Below, piece after piece: positions 51,165 through 57,938 of a stretch of 57,938 nucleotides of DNA. The stretch's first letter is position 1. The number at the start of each line of letters is the position of its first letter. Below the pieces are notes generated by a model. The model made no database searches. It was not told the DNA's origin and worked only from the letters and a program-made list of their open reading frames with translations. Position numbers and translations under genes: made by a program. Source of the DNA: Opitutaceae bacterium (lineage in GTDB: Bacteria > Verrucomicrobiota > Verrucomicrobiia > Opitutales > Opitutaceae); contig SXSC01000218.1 in NCBI GenBank assembly GCA_005792355.1, forward strand, positions 1 to 57,938. Direction: 5' to 3'.

Positions 51165-52001
51165 ATGAATCAAGAGGAACTCTCGAAACGTCTTTGGTGC
51201 TTCGCCGCCCGAGTTGGCAAAGTAGTCGATGCACTTCCCGATACCCGCCTCGGGCGCCATGTCGCTGGACAGTTGGTGCGATCTGGAACGTCGTCTGCAC
51301 CCAACTACGACGAAAGCGGTGCCGCGGAAAGTCGCGCCGACTTCGTCCACAAGCTCAGCATCGCGCTCAAGGAACTTCGCGAAACGCGCGGCTGGTTGCG
51401 TTTCATCGTGACCGCCCAGTTGCTTCCGATCGACCGGATGAGCGACGCCGTCGACGAAAGCCAGCAGCTTTGTCGCATTCTCGAAAAATCCCTCCAAACC
51501 CTCCGGACAACGCCCGAACAGGAAAATCCGGAACTCCCGAATTCCAATCTCCGGAAATCCGAGATAATAGATTCCAGATTGAAGATTCTAGATTCCTCTT
51601 TCGATTTCCTCGCCCTCGATCACCTCGCCATCTGCGTGCCGTCCACTGAGGAGGCGCTCAAGCTCTGGCGCGACAAACTCGGCTTCCCGGTCGTATGCAG
51701 CGAAGTCGTCAATGCCGGCGTGGTCCGCCTCACGCACCTCGACCTCGGCAACACGCACCTCCAACTCGTCGAGCCGCTCACGCCCGATCACCCGCTGCAG
51801 GCTTGGCTCGCAAAGAACGGTCCCGGCCTCCACCATTTCTGCTTTAAAGTGGACAACGTTTCCGCCGCACAGGCCGAGTTGATCGCTGCGGGCCTCGCGC
51901 CCTCCACGCCGCCGCCCCACCAAGGCACGCAAGGCAAACGCGCGTTGTTTCTCACGAAAGCCGCAACGCAAGGCGTCCAGGTGGAGATCACCGGCCAGTA
52001 G
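51165..52001 (+). CDS. Fusion: four-helix-bundle (S23/TIGR02436) protein + methylmalonyl-CoA epimerase-like VOC domain
   Basis: A 278-aa frame joining two unrelated families. Residues 1-115 (ELSKRLWCFAARVGKVVDAL, GRHVAGQLVRSGTSSAPNYDE, FVHKLSIALKELRETRGWLR) are a complete four-helix-bundle protein of the 23S rRNA intervening-sequence family. Residues 147-278 (FLALDHLAICVPSTEEALKL, HLDLGNTHLQLVEPLTPDHP, GLHHFCFKVDNV, TQGVQVEITGQ) are a methylmalonyl-CoA-epimerase-like domain with His and Glu metal ligands. Between them residues 122-146 (PELPNSNLRKSEIIDSRLKI onward) are encoded by a heptamer repeat. Whether the fusion is made or a second start is used inside the linker is unknown. Confidence 0.75.
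   Translation: MNQEELSKRLWCFAARVGKVVDALPDTRLGRHVAGQLVRSGTSSAPNYDESGAAESRADFVHKLSIALKELRETRGWLRFIVTAQLLPIDRMSDAVDESQQLCRILEKSLQTLRTTPEQENPELPNSNLRKSEIIDSRLKILDSSFDFLALDHLAICVPSTEEALKLWRDKLGFPVVCSEVVNAGVVRLTHLDLGNTHLQLVEPLTPDHPLQAWLAKNGPGLHHFCFKVDNVSAAQAELIAAGLAPSTPPPHQGTQGKRALFLTKAATQGVQVEITGQ
51530..51599 (+). repeat. In-frame heptamer array linking two protein domains
   Basis: Ten 7-bp units (GGAACTC, CCGAATT, CCAATCT, CCGGAAA, TCCGAGA, TAATAGA, TTCCAGA, TTGAAGA, TTCTAGA, TTCCTCT) free of in-frame stops in the reading frame used. Confidence 0.85.
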
Positions 52002-52013
52002 AATCAAGGCTCC

Positions 52014-52118
52014 GGAAATCTAGAATCTGCCATCTGAAATCTATAATCGGAAATTCCCGATCCTCTCTGAAAATCCGAGATTCTAGATTCTAGATTTCAG
52101 ATTTCAGATTTCCGAATC
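52014..52118. repeat. Heptamer array with inverted arms, upstream of the kinase gene
   Basis: AAATCTA, GAATCTG, CCATCTG, AAATCTA, TAATCGG on the left; GATTCTA, GATTCTA, GATTTCA, GATTTCA, GATTTCC on the right, ending 8 bp before ATG 52126. The two arms are complementary in type. Confidence 0.85.
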
Positions 52119-52125
52119 CGACAAA

Positions 52126-53535
52126 ATGGTTCCCCTCTTCAAATCCGCCGCCTTCGCCGCCCTCCCTCCCGCCTGGCCGATCGATCTCCTCCCGGCCAAC
52201 GCCGCCGCCGCGTCCGCTTCGGGTCGCACGCTCGTCGTCCTCGACGACGATCCCACCGGCACACAGACCGTGCGCAACATCGCCGTCGTCACCACCTGGG
52301 ACCTCGCCACGCTTAACGCCGAACTCTCCGCCGCGCCCGCCTGTTTCTACATTCTCACCAACTCGCGCAGCCTCACCGCCGAGGCCTCCCGCGCGCTTCA
52401 CCTCGAACTCGCCGCCAATCTCCGCGCTGCTTCCGCCGCGACCCGCCGCCCTGTCGTCGTCGCCAGCCGCAGCGATTCCACGCTCCGTGGCTACTATCCG
52501 CTCGAAACCGACACCCTCGCGGAAATCCTCGGCCCCTTCGACGTCACGTTCATCACCCCGTATTTTGAAGCCGGCGGCCGCTACACGCTGAACGACACCC
52601 ACTACGTCGCCGAGGGTGACCGGCTCGTGCCCGCCGCCGACACACCGTTCGCCCGCGACGCCGCCTTCGGCTACCGCCACTCGCACCTCCCGTCGTGGGT
52701 CGAGGAAAAGACCGGTGGCCGCACCCGCGCCACCGACGTCGCCACGATTTCCCTCGAACTTCTCCGCTCCGGCGGTCCGCTCGCCGTCGCCGAAAAACTC
52801 CGCGCGCTCCCGCGCGGCTCGGTCTGCATCGTCAACGCCGCCGCCCCTCGCGACATCGAGGTCTTCGCCGCCGCGACGCTTGCCGCCGAAGCCGCCGGCT
52901 CGCGTTTTCTCTACCGCACCGCCGCCGGATTTGTCGCCGCCCGCATCGGGCAATCTCCCCAACACGCGCTGCTCCCGCCCGCCGCTTTCAGCCTGCCCAA
53001 TGCCCACGGCGGCCTCACGCTCGTCGGCTCCTATGTCCCGAAGACCAGCGCGCAACTCTCCGCCCTGCTCGCCGCCTCCGTGGTCACACCCATCGAGGTC
53101 GACGTCGCCGCCCTGCTCGACGACACCCTTCGTGCATCGACCCTCGCCGCCACCCTGACTGCACTCAACGCCGCCCTCGCCGCCGGCCGCGACACCGTGG
53201 TCTACACCAGCCGCCAACTCATCACGGGCTCCGACGCTGCCGCGAGCCTCGCCATCGGCCGCCGCGTCTCCGATGCACTCATCTACCTCGTGCAGCATCT
53301 CGCCGTCGCCCCGCGCTACCTGATCGCGAAAGGCGGTATCACCTCCAGCGACACCGCCACCCGCGGCCTCGGGGTGCGCCGCGCACTCGTTCTTGGCCAG
53401 GCCCTGCCCGGTGTGCCCGTCTGGCAACTCGGCCCCGAGGCCAGGTTCCCCGGCCTCGGCTACGTCGTCTTCCCCGGCAACGTCGGCAGCGACCCTGCCC
53501 TCGCCGAGCTGGTGCAGAAGTTGTCATCACCGTAA
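52126..53535 (+). CDS. Four-carbon acid sugar kinase family protein (OtnK/DUF1537)
   Basis: A 469-aa kinase of the DUF1537 family. The N-terminal domain has VVLDDDPTGTQTVRNIAVVT, FYILTNSRSLTAEASRALHL and SRSDSTLRGYYPLETDTLAE (substrate binding). The C-terminal nucleotide-binding domain has LVGSYVPKTSAQLSALL, VYTSRQLITGSDAAASLAIG, YLIAKGGITSSDTATRGLGV and a final GNVGSDPALAELV. Characterised members phosphorylate D-threonate or D-erythronate; the partner dehydrogenase (PdxA2 type) is not adjacent. The function fits sugar-acid catabolism. Length is slightly above average owing to an N-terminal extension. Preceded by a heptamer array. Confidence 0.88.
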   Translation: MVPLFKSAAFAALPPAWPIDLLPANAAAASASGRTLVVLDDDPTGTQTVRNIAVVTTWDLATLNAELSAAPACFYILTNSRSLTAEASRALHLELAANLRAASAATRRPVVVASRSDSTLRGYYPLETDTLAEILGPFDVTFITPYFEAGGRYTLNDTHYVAEGDRLVPAADTPFARDAAFGYRHSHLPSWVEEKTGGRTRATDVATISLELLRSGGPLAVAEKLRALPRGSVCIVNAAAPRDIEVFAAATLAAEAAGSRFLYRTAAGFVAARIGQSPQHALLPPAAFSLPNAHGGLTLVGSYVPKTSAQLSALLAASVVTPIEVDVAALLDDTLRASTLAATLTALNAALAAGRDTVVYTSRQLITGSDAAASLAIGRRVSDALIYLVQHLAVAPRYLIAKGGITSSDTATRGLGVRRALVLGQALPGVPVWQLGPEARFPGLGYVVFPGNVGSDPALAELVQKLSSP

Positions 53536-53774
53536 ACGTCCGCCTCGGCATTTTCACGGTCCAATGACGCCGCGATGGCAGGTCGCGATATCCTTGAGTT
53601 CACCCTGCCCAAACCGCTTGTAGGCGGTCCACGCCGAAACCGGGCCGTACCGATAAACCCGCCCACGGGGTCGGGCTTTGGGGTTTGGGGGTGACGTCGG
53701 AATTTTCGCGGGTTTCCTGCCGGCACCATGGCACGCAAGCTCAGACTGGAGTCGGCAGAGGGGCCGATCCGAGA

Positions 53775-53834
53775 GGGTCTGCCTGTTACATGTTAACTTC
53801 GAACTTCGATTGTTAACAGGTAACCGGCAGACCC
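53775..53834. repeat. 60-bp near-perfect palindrome
   Basis: GGGTCTGCC-GTTAC-TGTTAAC on the left pairs with GTTAACAGGTAACCGGCAGACCC on the right in the same order, with only a few mismatches and CGAACTTCG at the centre. The AT-rich inner part is unlike the surrounding DNA. A single copy was seen. Confidence 0.75.
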
Positions 53835-54096
53835 CATTGGCCTTGCCCAAGCTCAGCGCGCATTGGTACGCCGCCGTGGCGCGCGAGAACCGGATGCTTT
53901 GAAGCGCCGGTCACTCCGGCGCACTTCCAGCTGCCCCGCCATACGCGCCGCCGCGTTGCGCGCGCTCGCATCGTTGGCGCGAGAGGCGATCCATTTTCTG
54001 GCGCCAAAGGGAGGACCCGTTGCGCAGCTCCGCTGCGCGGATCACCAGCCGGGCTGCGCTGCCCTCCGCCGGCGCAAAAAGCTCCAAAGAAATACG

Positions 54097-54134
54097 TTAA
54101 TTCTCATGGCCGGCCGCCAAGTGGACTGCTAACC
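54097..54134 (+). promoter_or_regulatory. CTC-N22-GCTA element, copy 4 (upstream of DUF5060 glycosidase)
   Basis: GTTAATTCTCATGGCC at 54096-54111 and CTGCTAACCTGC at 54126-54137. CTC (54103) to GCTA (54128) is 25 bp. CTGCTAACCT is identical to copy 1. It lies 82 bp before the small ORF and about 290 bp before the glycosidase start. Confidence 0.45.
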
Positions 54135-54215
54135 TGCACGCGGATTCGAAGCTGCCAGAGTGGTGGAAGGGACCGCCGCCCCCAGGGCGTTTGAATCCTA
54201 GACCAAATCCGCCGC

Positions 54216-54425
54216 ATGAGACTCCGCCTCACCTTCCTGCCCGCCATCGCCGTTGCTCAAAACACGCCTCCCGCGATTAAGCCCGAACACCTCGGCGACA
54301 CCCGCTACCTCGCCGCCGGCAGCGGCAGCCGTGGCGGCAAGCCCGAACTCGATTCCCTCGAAATCTTCGCCTTGCCGCACCCCTTAAACCTTTCGTTCTC
54401 CTCCGCGCTTCCAAAGCTCCAATGA
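54216..54425 (+). CDS. Small ORF of unknown function overlapping the glycosidase start
   Basis: A 69-residue frame (MRLRLTFLPAIAVAQNTPPA at its start) whose stop overlaps the next ATG by 4 bp (ATGA). It begins like a signal peptide with a shortened hydrophobic core and has no recognised domain; GSGSRGGKPELDSLEIFAL is not diagnostic. It may be a translated leader, a remnant of a deleted secreted protein, or a coupling ORF. Confidence 0.4.
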   Translation: MRLRLTFLPAIAVAQNTPPAIKPEHLGDTRYLAAGSGSRGGKPELDSLEIFALPHPLNLSFSSALPKLQ

Positions 54426-57400
54426 AAACCAGCAGCCCCATCCCCGGTCTCACCCGTTCGCTCCTCGTCGCGTTCGCTGCGCTGCTGTCGCCACTGCGCG
54501 GTGCCACCCCGCCGGGCGCCGCACCCTTCGTCCCCGCCAACCTCGTCTTCGCCGAACGCGGCGGCCTCGTGGCCGTCGAAGCCGAGCATTTTTCCAAACA
54601 GGAGCTGACCGACAAACGCGCGTGGTGGGTCTTCACCGCCACACAGCGTCCCCAGCTCGCGCCCGACACCGACGGCACGCATGTCGTCGGCTCCAGCGGC
54701 GGCGCCTACCTCGAGGCGTTGCCCGACACCCGCTGGTCGCACGACGAGAAACTTGTGGCCGGCGAAAATTTCTCCAACGACCCCGGAAAAATCGCCGTAC
54801 TGTCCTACCGGGTCCAATTCACCACGCCTGGCCGCTACCACTTCTGGGCCCGCATCTACTCCACTGGCGGCGAGGACAATGGCCTCCACGTCGGCCTCAA
54901 CGGCACCTGGCCCGAGAGCGGTCAGCGTTGGCAGACGGTGAAGAAAAACGCGTGGGCCTGGGATAGCCGGCAGCGCACCGCAGCCGTCCACGTCGGCGTG
55001 CCCGGCCAGTTGTTTCTCGATGTGCCGATCGCGGGCGAACACACCGTGCAGCTCTCGATGCGCGAGGATGGTTTCGAGATCGACAAGTGGCTCATGACAA
55101 CCGACGCGAACTATGTGCCCGAGGGCCACGGTCCCGCTCCGGTCGCGAAGAGTGGAAACATCCCCGCACCGTTTCCCGTTGGTGAAAACTACGCCGAGGC
55201 CGACGCGCTCACGCCGAGGCCCCCGGCCACCAAGGCGGCGAAGGCTGTGGCAGGCGCCATCGCCCCGAAAGCCCCCGCGCCCGCCGCCTCCACCACTGCC
55301 ACCGTGACCGCCGCGTCGCTCAAACTTGAGGGCACGGGTTTCTACCTCGACAAGGGCAAGTGGGCCGCGATCAACCCCAACGAGCGCAAGGAAGCCTCGG
55401 TCAAGTTCATCGTTCCCGCCCGCAACGGCGTCTATCGTGTGGAACTCCACACCGTCGGCGAAAACGACGGTTCGTCGAGCTACGAAGTCTATCTGGCCGA
55501 CAAATTGCTCGGCCGCTACACGCCGCCGCTCTCCAACGAGCAATTTGAGGAAGGCGAGCGTTACAACACCGCGTGGTTCGATGTCGATGTGAGCGAGGGC
55601 ACGCTCGTCGAGGTGCGTGCGCGCATCGGCTCGAAGGATGGCCAGGAGTGGAGCCGCGGTCGCTGGTCCAGGGTCGTGTTTATTCCCCGCAACCCGGCCA
55701 CGGTCGGCCATGGCCAGTCCCAGCTCGCCCTCGCCGCGGCGCAGCGCGAAAAACTCTTCCGCCCCGTCCCCCGTCAGACCGCCGGCAACGCCAGCATCCA
55801 GATCGCCGGCGAACTCCGCCAATGGCACAAGGTCACGCTCGACCTCGCCGGCCCCTTCGCCGCCGAAACCGACACCGCGCCGAATCCGTTTACCGGATAC
55901 CGCTTCGACGTCACCTTCACCCACGAGTCCGGCTCGCCGTCCCATGTGGTCCCCGGCTACTTCGCCGCCGACGGCAAGGCCGCCGAGACGTCCGCCACCG
56001 CCGGCACCGTCTGGCGCGCCCACGTCTCGCCCGACAAGCCCGGCCGGTGGAACTACCGCGTCGCCTTCACCGCCGGCCCCAACGCCGCCACTCATGGCAA
56101 CGGCAAAGCTCTCGCCCCCTACGACGGCAAGACCGGCTCCTTTGCCGTCGGCACCACGAACAAGTCCGCGGCCGATTTCCGCGCCGGCGGCCGCCTCACC
56201 TACAACGGCAGCCACTACCTCGTCGCCGCCGGCACCGGGCAGCCCTTCCTGAAGGCCGGCGCCGACGCGCCGGAGACCCTCCTCGCCTACGCCGACTTCG
56301 ACGACACCCTCGCGCTCAAGAAAGAAGTTCCGCTCAAGACCTGGGCGCCGCACGCCGGCGACTGGCGCCCGGGCGATCCCACCTGGAAGGGCGGCAAGGG
56401 CAAGGGCCTGATCGGCGCCGTCAACTACCTCGGCGCGAAAGGCGTCAACGCGGTCTCGTTTCTCACCTACAATGCGGCCGGCGACGGCGACAACATCTGG
56501 CCCTTCGTCGCTCGTGACGAGAAGTTCCACTACGACTGTTCGCGCCTCGACCAATGGGGCATCGTCTTCGAACACGCGCAGGCCCGCGGTGTGTTTCTGC
56601 ATTTCAAACTGCAGGAAAATGAAAACGACGACGACCGCATCGGCGCCCAACGCAAACCCTGTCGCGTGCGCGAGTCCCTCGACGGCGGCGCCTGCGGCCC
56701 TGAGCGGCGGCTCTACCTCCGCGAGCTCATCGCGCGCTTCGGTCACAACCTCGCGCTCAATTGGAACCTCGGGGAGGAGAACACCCAGTCGCCCGAGGAG
56801 CAGCGCGACATGGCGAAGTTCATCCACGACACCGATCCCTACCGCCACCTGATCGTCATCCACAGCTTCCCCAACCAGCAGGACCAGGTCTACGAAGCCC
56901 TCATCGGGAAACAATCCGTCCTCACCGGCGCCTCCGCCCAGAACAGCTGGAAGGCCGCGCACCAACAAACACTCAAATGGGTCCGCGCCTCCGCCGCCGC
57001 CGGCCGCCCCTGGGTCGTCTGCAACGACGAGCAGAATCCCGCCATCCAAGGCGTGCCGCCCGATCCCGGCTACAAAGGCTTCGCCGGACTCAACACCACC
57101 GGTAAACCCGTCGGCTACGATCTCCACGATATCCGCAAGCACACGCTCTGGGGCACGTTCATGGCCGGCGGCGCCGGCGTGGAATACTACTTCGGCTACC
57201 AACTCCCGGAAAACGACCTCCTGCTCGAGGATTTCCGCAGCCGCGAGAAGTCCTGGGACTATTGCCGCATCGCCCTCGGTTTTTTCCGCGACCAAAAAAT
57301 CCCGCTCGACCAGATGACCAACGCCGACGAACTCGTCGGCAACGCCGCGCACGACAACACCCTCTACTGCCTCGCCCAGCCCGGCCAGCTCTACCTCGTC

Positions 57401-57583
57401 TATCTGCTGCAGGGCGGCACCACCACGCTCGACCTCACGGCCGCGTCCGGCGAGCTCTCCGTGTCATGGTTCAACCCCCGCGAAGGTGGCGCGCTGAAGT
57501 CAGGAGCGAAGGTCCGTGGCGGCGCCAAAGTCACCCTCACCGCCCCCGACACCAACGACTGGCTCGCCGTCGTGCGGCGGTAG
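54422..57583 (+). CDS. Secreted multidomain glycosidase-like protein (CBM-like + DUF5060 + DUF4038-type barrel)
   Basis: A 1053-aa exported protein. Signal peptide (LTRSLLVAFAALLSPLRGA), a carbohydrate-binding-like beta domain opening with GGLVAVEAEHFSKQ, a second sugar-binding-type region around SLKLEGTGFYLDKGKWAAIN, and a DUF5060 immunoglobulin-like domain (LRQWHKVTLDLAGPFAAET, VPGYFAADG, GRWNYRV). A TIM barrel of the DUF4038/apiosidase-like type follows (GQPFLKAGADAPETLLAY, LGAKGVNAVSFLTYNAAGDG, HFKLQENEND, LNWNLGEEN), then a C-terminal beta domain (WFNPREGG). The Glu in NLGEEN and one late in the barrel (CNDEQNP) are candidate catalytic acids. Likely degrades plant polysaccharide; exact linkage unknown. 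Confidence 0.85.
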   Translation: MKTSSPIPGLTRSLLVAFAALLSPLRGATPPGAAPFVPANLVFAERGGLVAVEAEHFSKQELTDKRAWWVFTATQRPQLAPDTDGTHVVGSSGGAYLEALPDTRWSHDEKLVAGENFSNDPGKIAVLSYRVQFTTPGRYHFWARIYSTGGEDNGLHVGLNGTWPESGQRWQTVKKNAWAWDSRQRTAAVHVGVPGQLFLDVPIAGEHTVQLSMREDGFEIDKWLMTTDANYVPEGHGPAPVAKSGNIPAPFPVGENYAEADALTPRPPATKAAKAVAGAIAPKAPAPAASTTATVTAASLKLEGTGFYLDKGKWAAINPNERKEASVKFIVPARNGVYRVELHTVGENDGSSSYEVYLADKLLGRYTPPLSNEQFEEGERYNTAWFDVDVSEGTLVEVRARIGSKDGQEWSRGRWSRVVFIPRNPATVGHGQSQLALAAAQREKLFRPVPRQTAGNASIQIAGELRQWHKVTLDLAGPFAAETDTAPNPFTGYRFDVTFTHESGSPSHVVPGYFAADGKAAETSATAGTVWRAHVSPDKPGRWNYRVAFTAGPNAATHGNGKALAPYDGKTGSFAVGTTNKSAADFRAGGRLTYNGSHYLVAAGTGQPFLKAGADAPETLLAYADFDDTLALKKEVPLKTWAPHAGDWRPGDPTWKGGKGKGLIGAVNYLGAKGVNAVSFLTYNAAGDGDNIWPFVARDEKFHYDCSRLDQWGIVFEHAQARGVFLHFKLQENENDDDRIGAQRKPCRVRESLDGGACGPERRLYLRELIARFGHNLALNWNLGEENTQSPEEQRDMAKFIHDTDPYRHLIVIHSFPNQQDQVYEALIGKQSVLTGASAQNSWKAAHQQTLKWVRASAAAGRPWVVCNDEQNPAIQGVPPDPGYKGFAGLNTTGKPVGYDLHDIRKHTLWGTFMAGGAGVEYYFGYQLPENDLLLEDFRSREKSWDYCRIALGFFRDQKIPLDQMTNADELVGNAAHDNTLYCLAQPGQLYLVYLLQGGTTTLDLTAASGELSVSWFNPREGGALKSGAKVRGGAKVTLTAPDTNDWLAVVRR

Positions 57584-57724
57584 GCGGGTTCCCAACGCGG
57601 CCAGCCGAAAGCTCGCGCCCGGTCGCTGCGGACTGCTCCAGCAGTTTCTTCGGCAGCACCTTGGTCCGGTAGCTTGCCACATGGATGCCGCTCTTTTCCA
57701 ACTCCAGCAGTTCGACGTGTTGTC

Positions 57725-57766
57725 CGGGCTAAGTTCAAAACCGCCTGGCGGTTTTGTTTTAGCCCG
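57725..57766. terminator. Strong hairpin downstream of the glycosidase gene
   Basis: CGGGCTAA pairs with TTAGCCCG, and CAAAACCGCC with GGCGGTTTTG, giving an 18-bp stem with a small bulge. The A/T part near the tip and the location 140 bp past the stop allow a terminator role; a REP-like origin is equally possible, since the reverse complement of TTTAGCCCGCAT recurs near 57845. Confidence 0.5.
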
Positions 57767-57854
57767 CATGAACCCCAGATATCCAAGCGCACGCCGTCCG
57801 AAACTCGTCAAGCGCGGGGAGAATTCCGCGGAAAGTGTGAAAAATGCGGGCTAG

Positions 57855-57938
57855 TGGCGCGACCAATAACTTTCGTGACGTGTAGCTGCGAGCGCCAGCG
57901 AGTGGACCACCGGCGCGCTCCACTCGCTGGCGCTCGCC
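57855..57938 (+). mobile_element. MITE, copy 3 (cut by window end)
   Basis: Begins TGGCGCGACCAATAACTTTC immediately after CTAG (57851-57854) and matches copy 1 to the last base of the window. The right end is outside. Confidence 0.85.

Larger units (their letters stand above)
53536..54215. other. Intergenic region with gene relics and a long hairpin
   Basis: Holds the hairpin at 53775-53834. The open tail LPKLSAHWYAAVARENRML before the stop at 53902 resembles the C-terminus of GH1 beta-glucosidases, so a deleted glycosidase is possible. The fourth CTC-N22-GCTA element is at its right end. No intact gene recognised. Confidence 0.5.

Noticed and set aside
54150..54203. tRNA-like stretch (GAGTGGTGGAAGG ... 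GTTTGAATCCTAGACCA)
   Set aside because: The D-arm-like and T-arm-like words and a CCA-like end are present, but only about 55 nt separate them and no acceptor stem or proper anticodon arm can be formed. At most a tRNA relic; no intact tRNA or rRNA gene was found in the window.
54305..57352. Long minus-strand open frame of 1015 codons opposite the DUF5060 glycosidase
   Set aside because: Same reason: antisense shadow of a well-supported gene, repetitive Gly/Val/Ala composition, no motifs. Similar shadows at minus 377-2128, minus 11379-13523 and minus 43060-45507 were also discarded.

Overview
The window looks like chromosomal DNA of a high-GC member of Verrucomicrobiota, most likely Opitutaceae. 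The reasons are the gene families present (a DUF1549/DUF1553 cytochrome plus DUF1501 pair, DUF1080 proteins, a XylR-type AraC regulator, TonB receptors, DUF5060 glycosidase), the scarcity of Shine-Dalgarno sites, and intergenic DNA packed with short repeats. This placement is an inference from content; no rRNA gene is present.

Left part (1-9141): the end of a MacB/LolD-type ABC ATPase overlaps a TolC-family efflux protein, then come a sulfatase, a large TonB receptor, a domain-deleted SGNH hydrolase remnant and a membrane dipeptidase. Region 9349-17239 is a plus-strand module: ECF sigma factor, FecR anti-sigma factor, FecA-like TonB transducer with an STN domain, a small secreted protein and a secreted reprolysin-like metalloprotease. 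The same palindrome, in 58-bp-spaced arrays, bounds the module at both ends. On either side are minus-strand genes (RidA and GntP permease to the right, dipeptidase to the left) that could once have been one peptide or D-amino-acid operon. Then follow a SulP transporter, a PQQ-propeller membrane protein, an AlkD-like protein and an Fsr-like efflux pump.

Right part (26-57.6 kb): a carbohydrate and sugar-acid catabolic region. It holds an isopropylmalate/tartrate dehydrogenase homologue, DUF1080 hydrolases (one fused to an esterase), an OprP-like porin, a cyclase, a hexuronate-type MFS transporter, a Gfo/Idh oxidoreductase, a XylR-like regulator, the DUF1549/DUF1553 and DUF1501 pair, two glycosidase-like proteins, a galactonate-dehydratase-like enolase-superfamily enzyme, PhoD phosphatases and an OtnK-type kinase. 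A four-copy motif with fixed internal spacing (CTC-N22-GCTA) lies upstream of four of these transcription units and may be a shared promoter or operator.

The repeat landscape is the most unusual aspect. It contains degenerate heptamer arrays that run into coding sequence and in one case link two proteins into one ORF; a 115-116 bp MITE with CTAG duplications, found twice inside other repeats; a 126-bp element bounded by GGGGTCAG; a RAYT transposase bracketed by two symmetric REP pairs; and several REP families that encode the C-termini or stop codons of neighbouring genes. Truncated genes (SGNH, DUF4832, PhoD, malate synthase, porin and membrane-protein fragments) cluster around these repeats.
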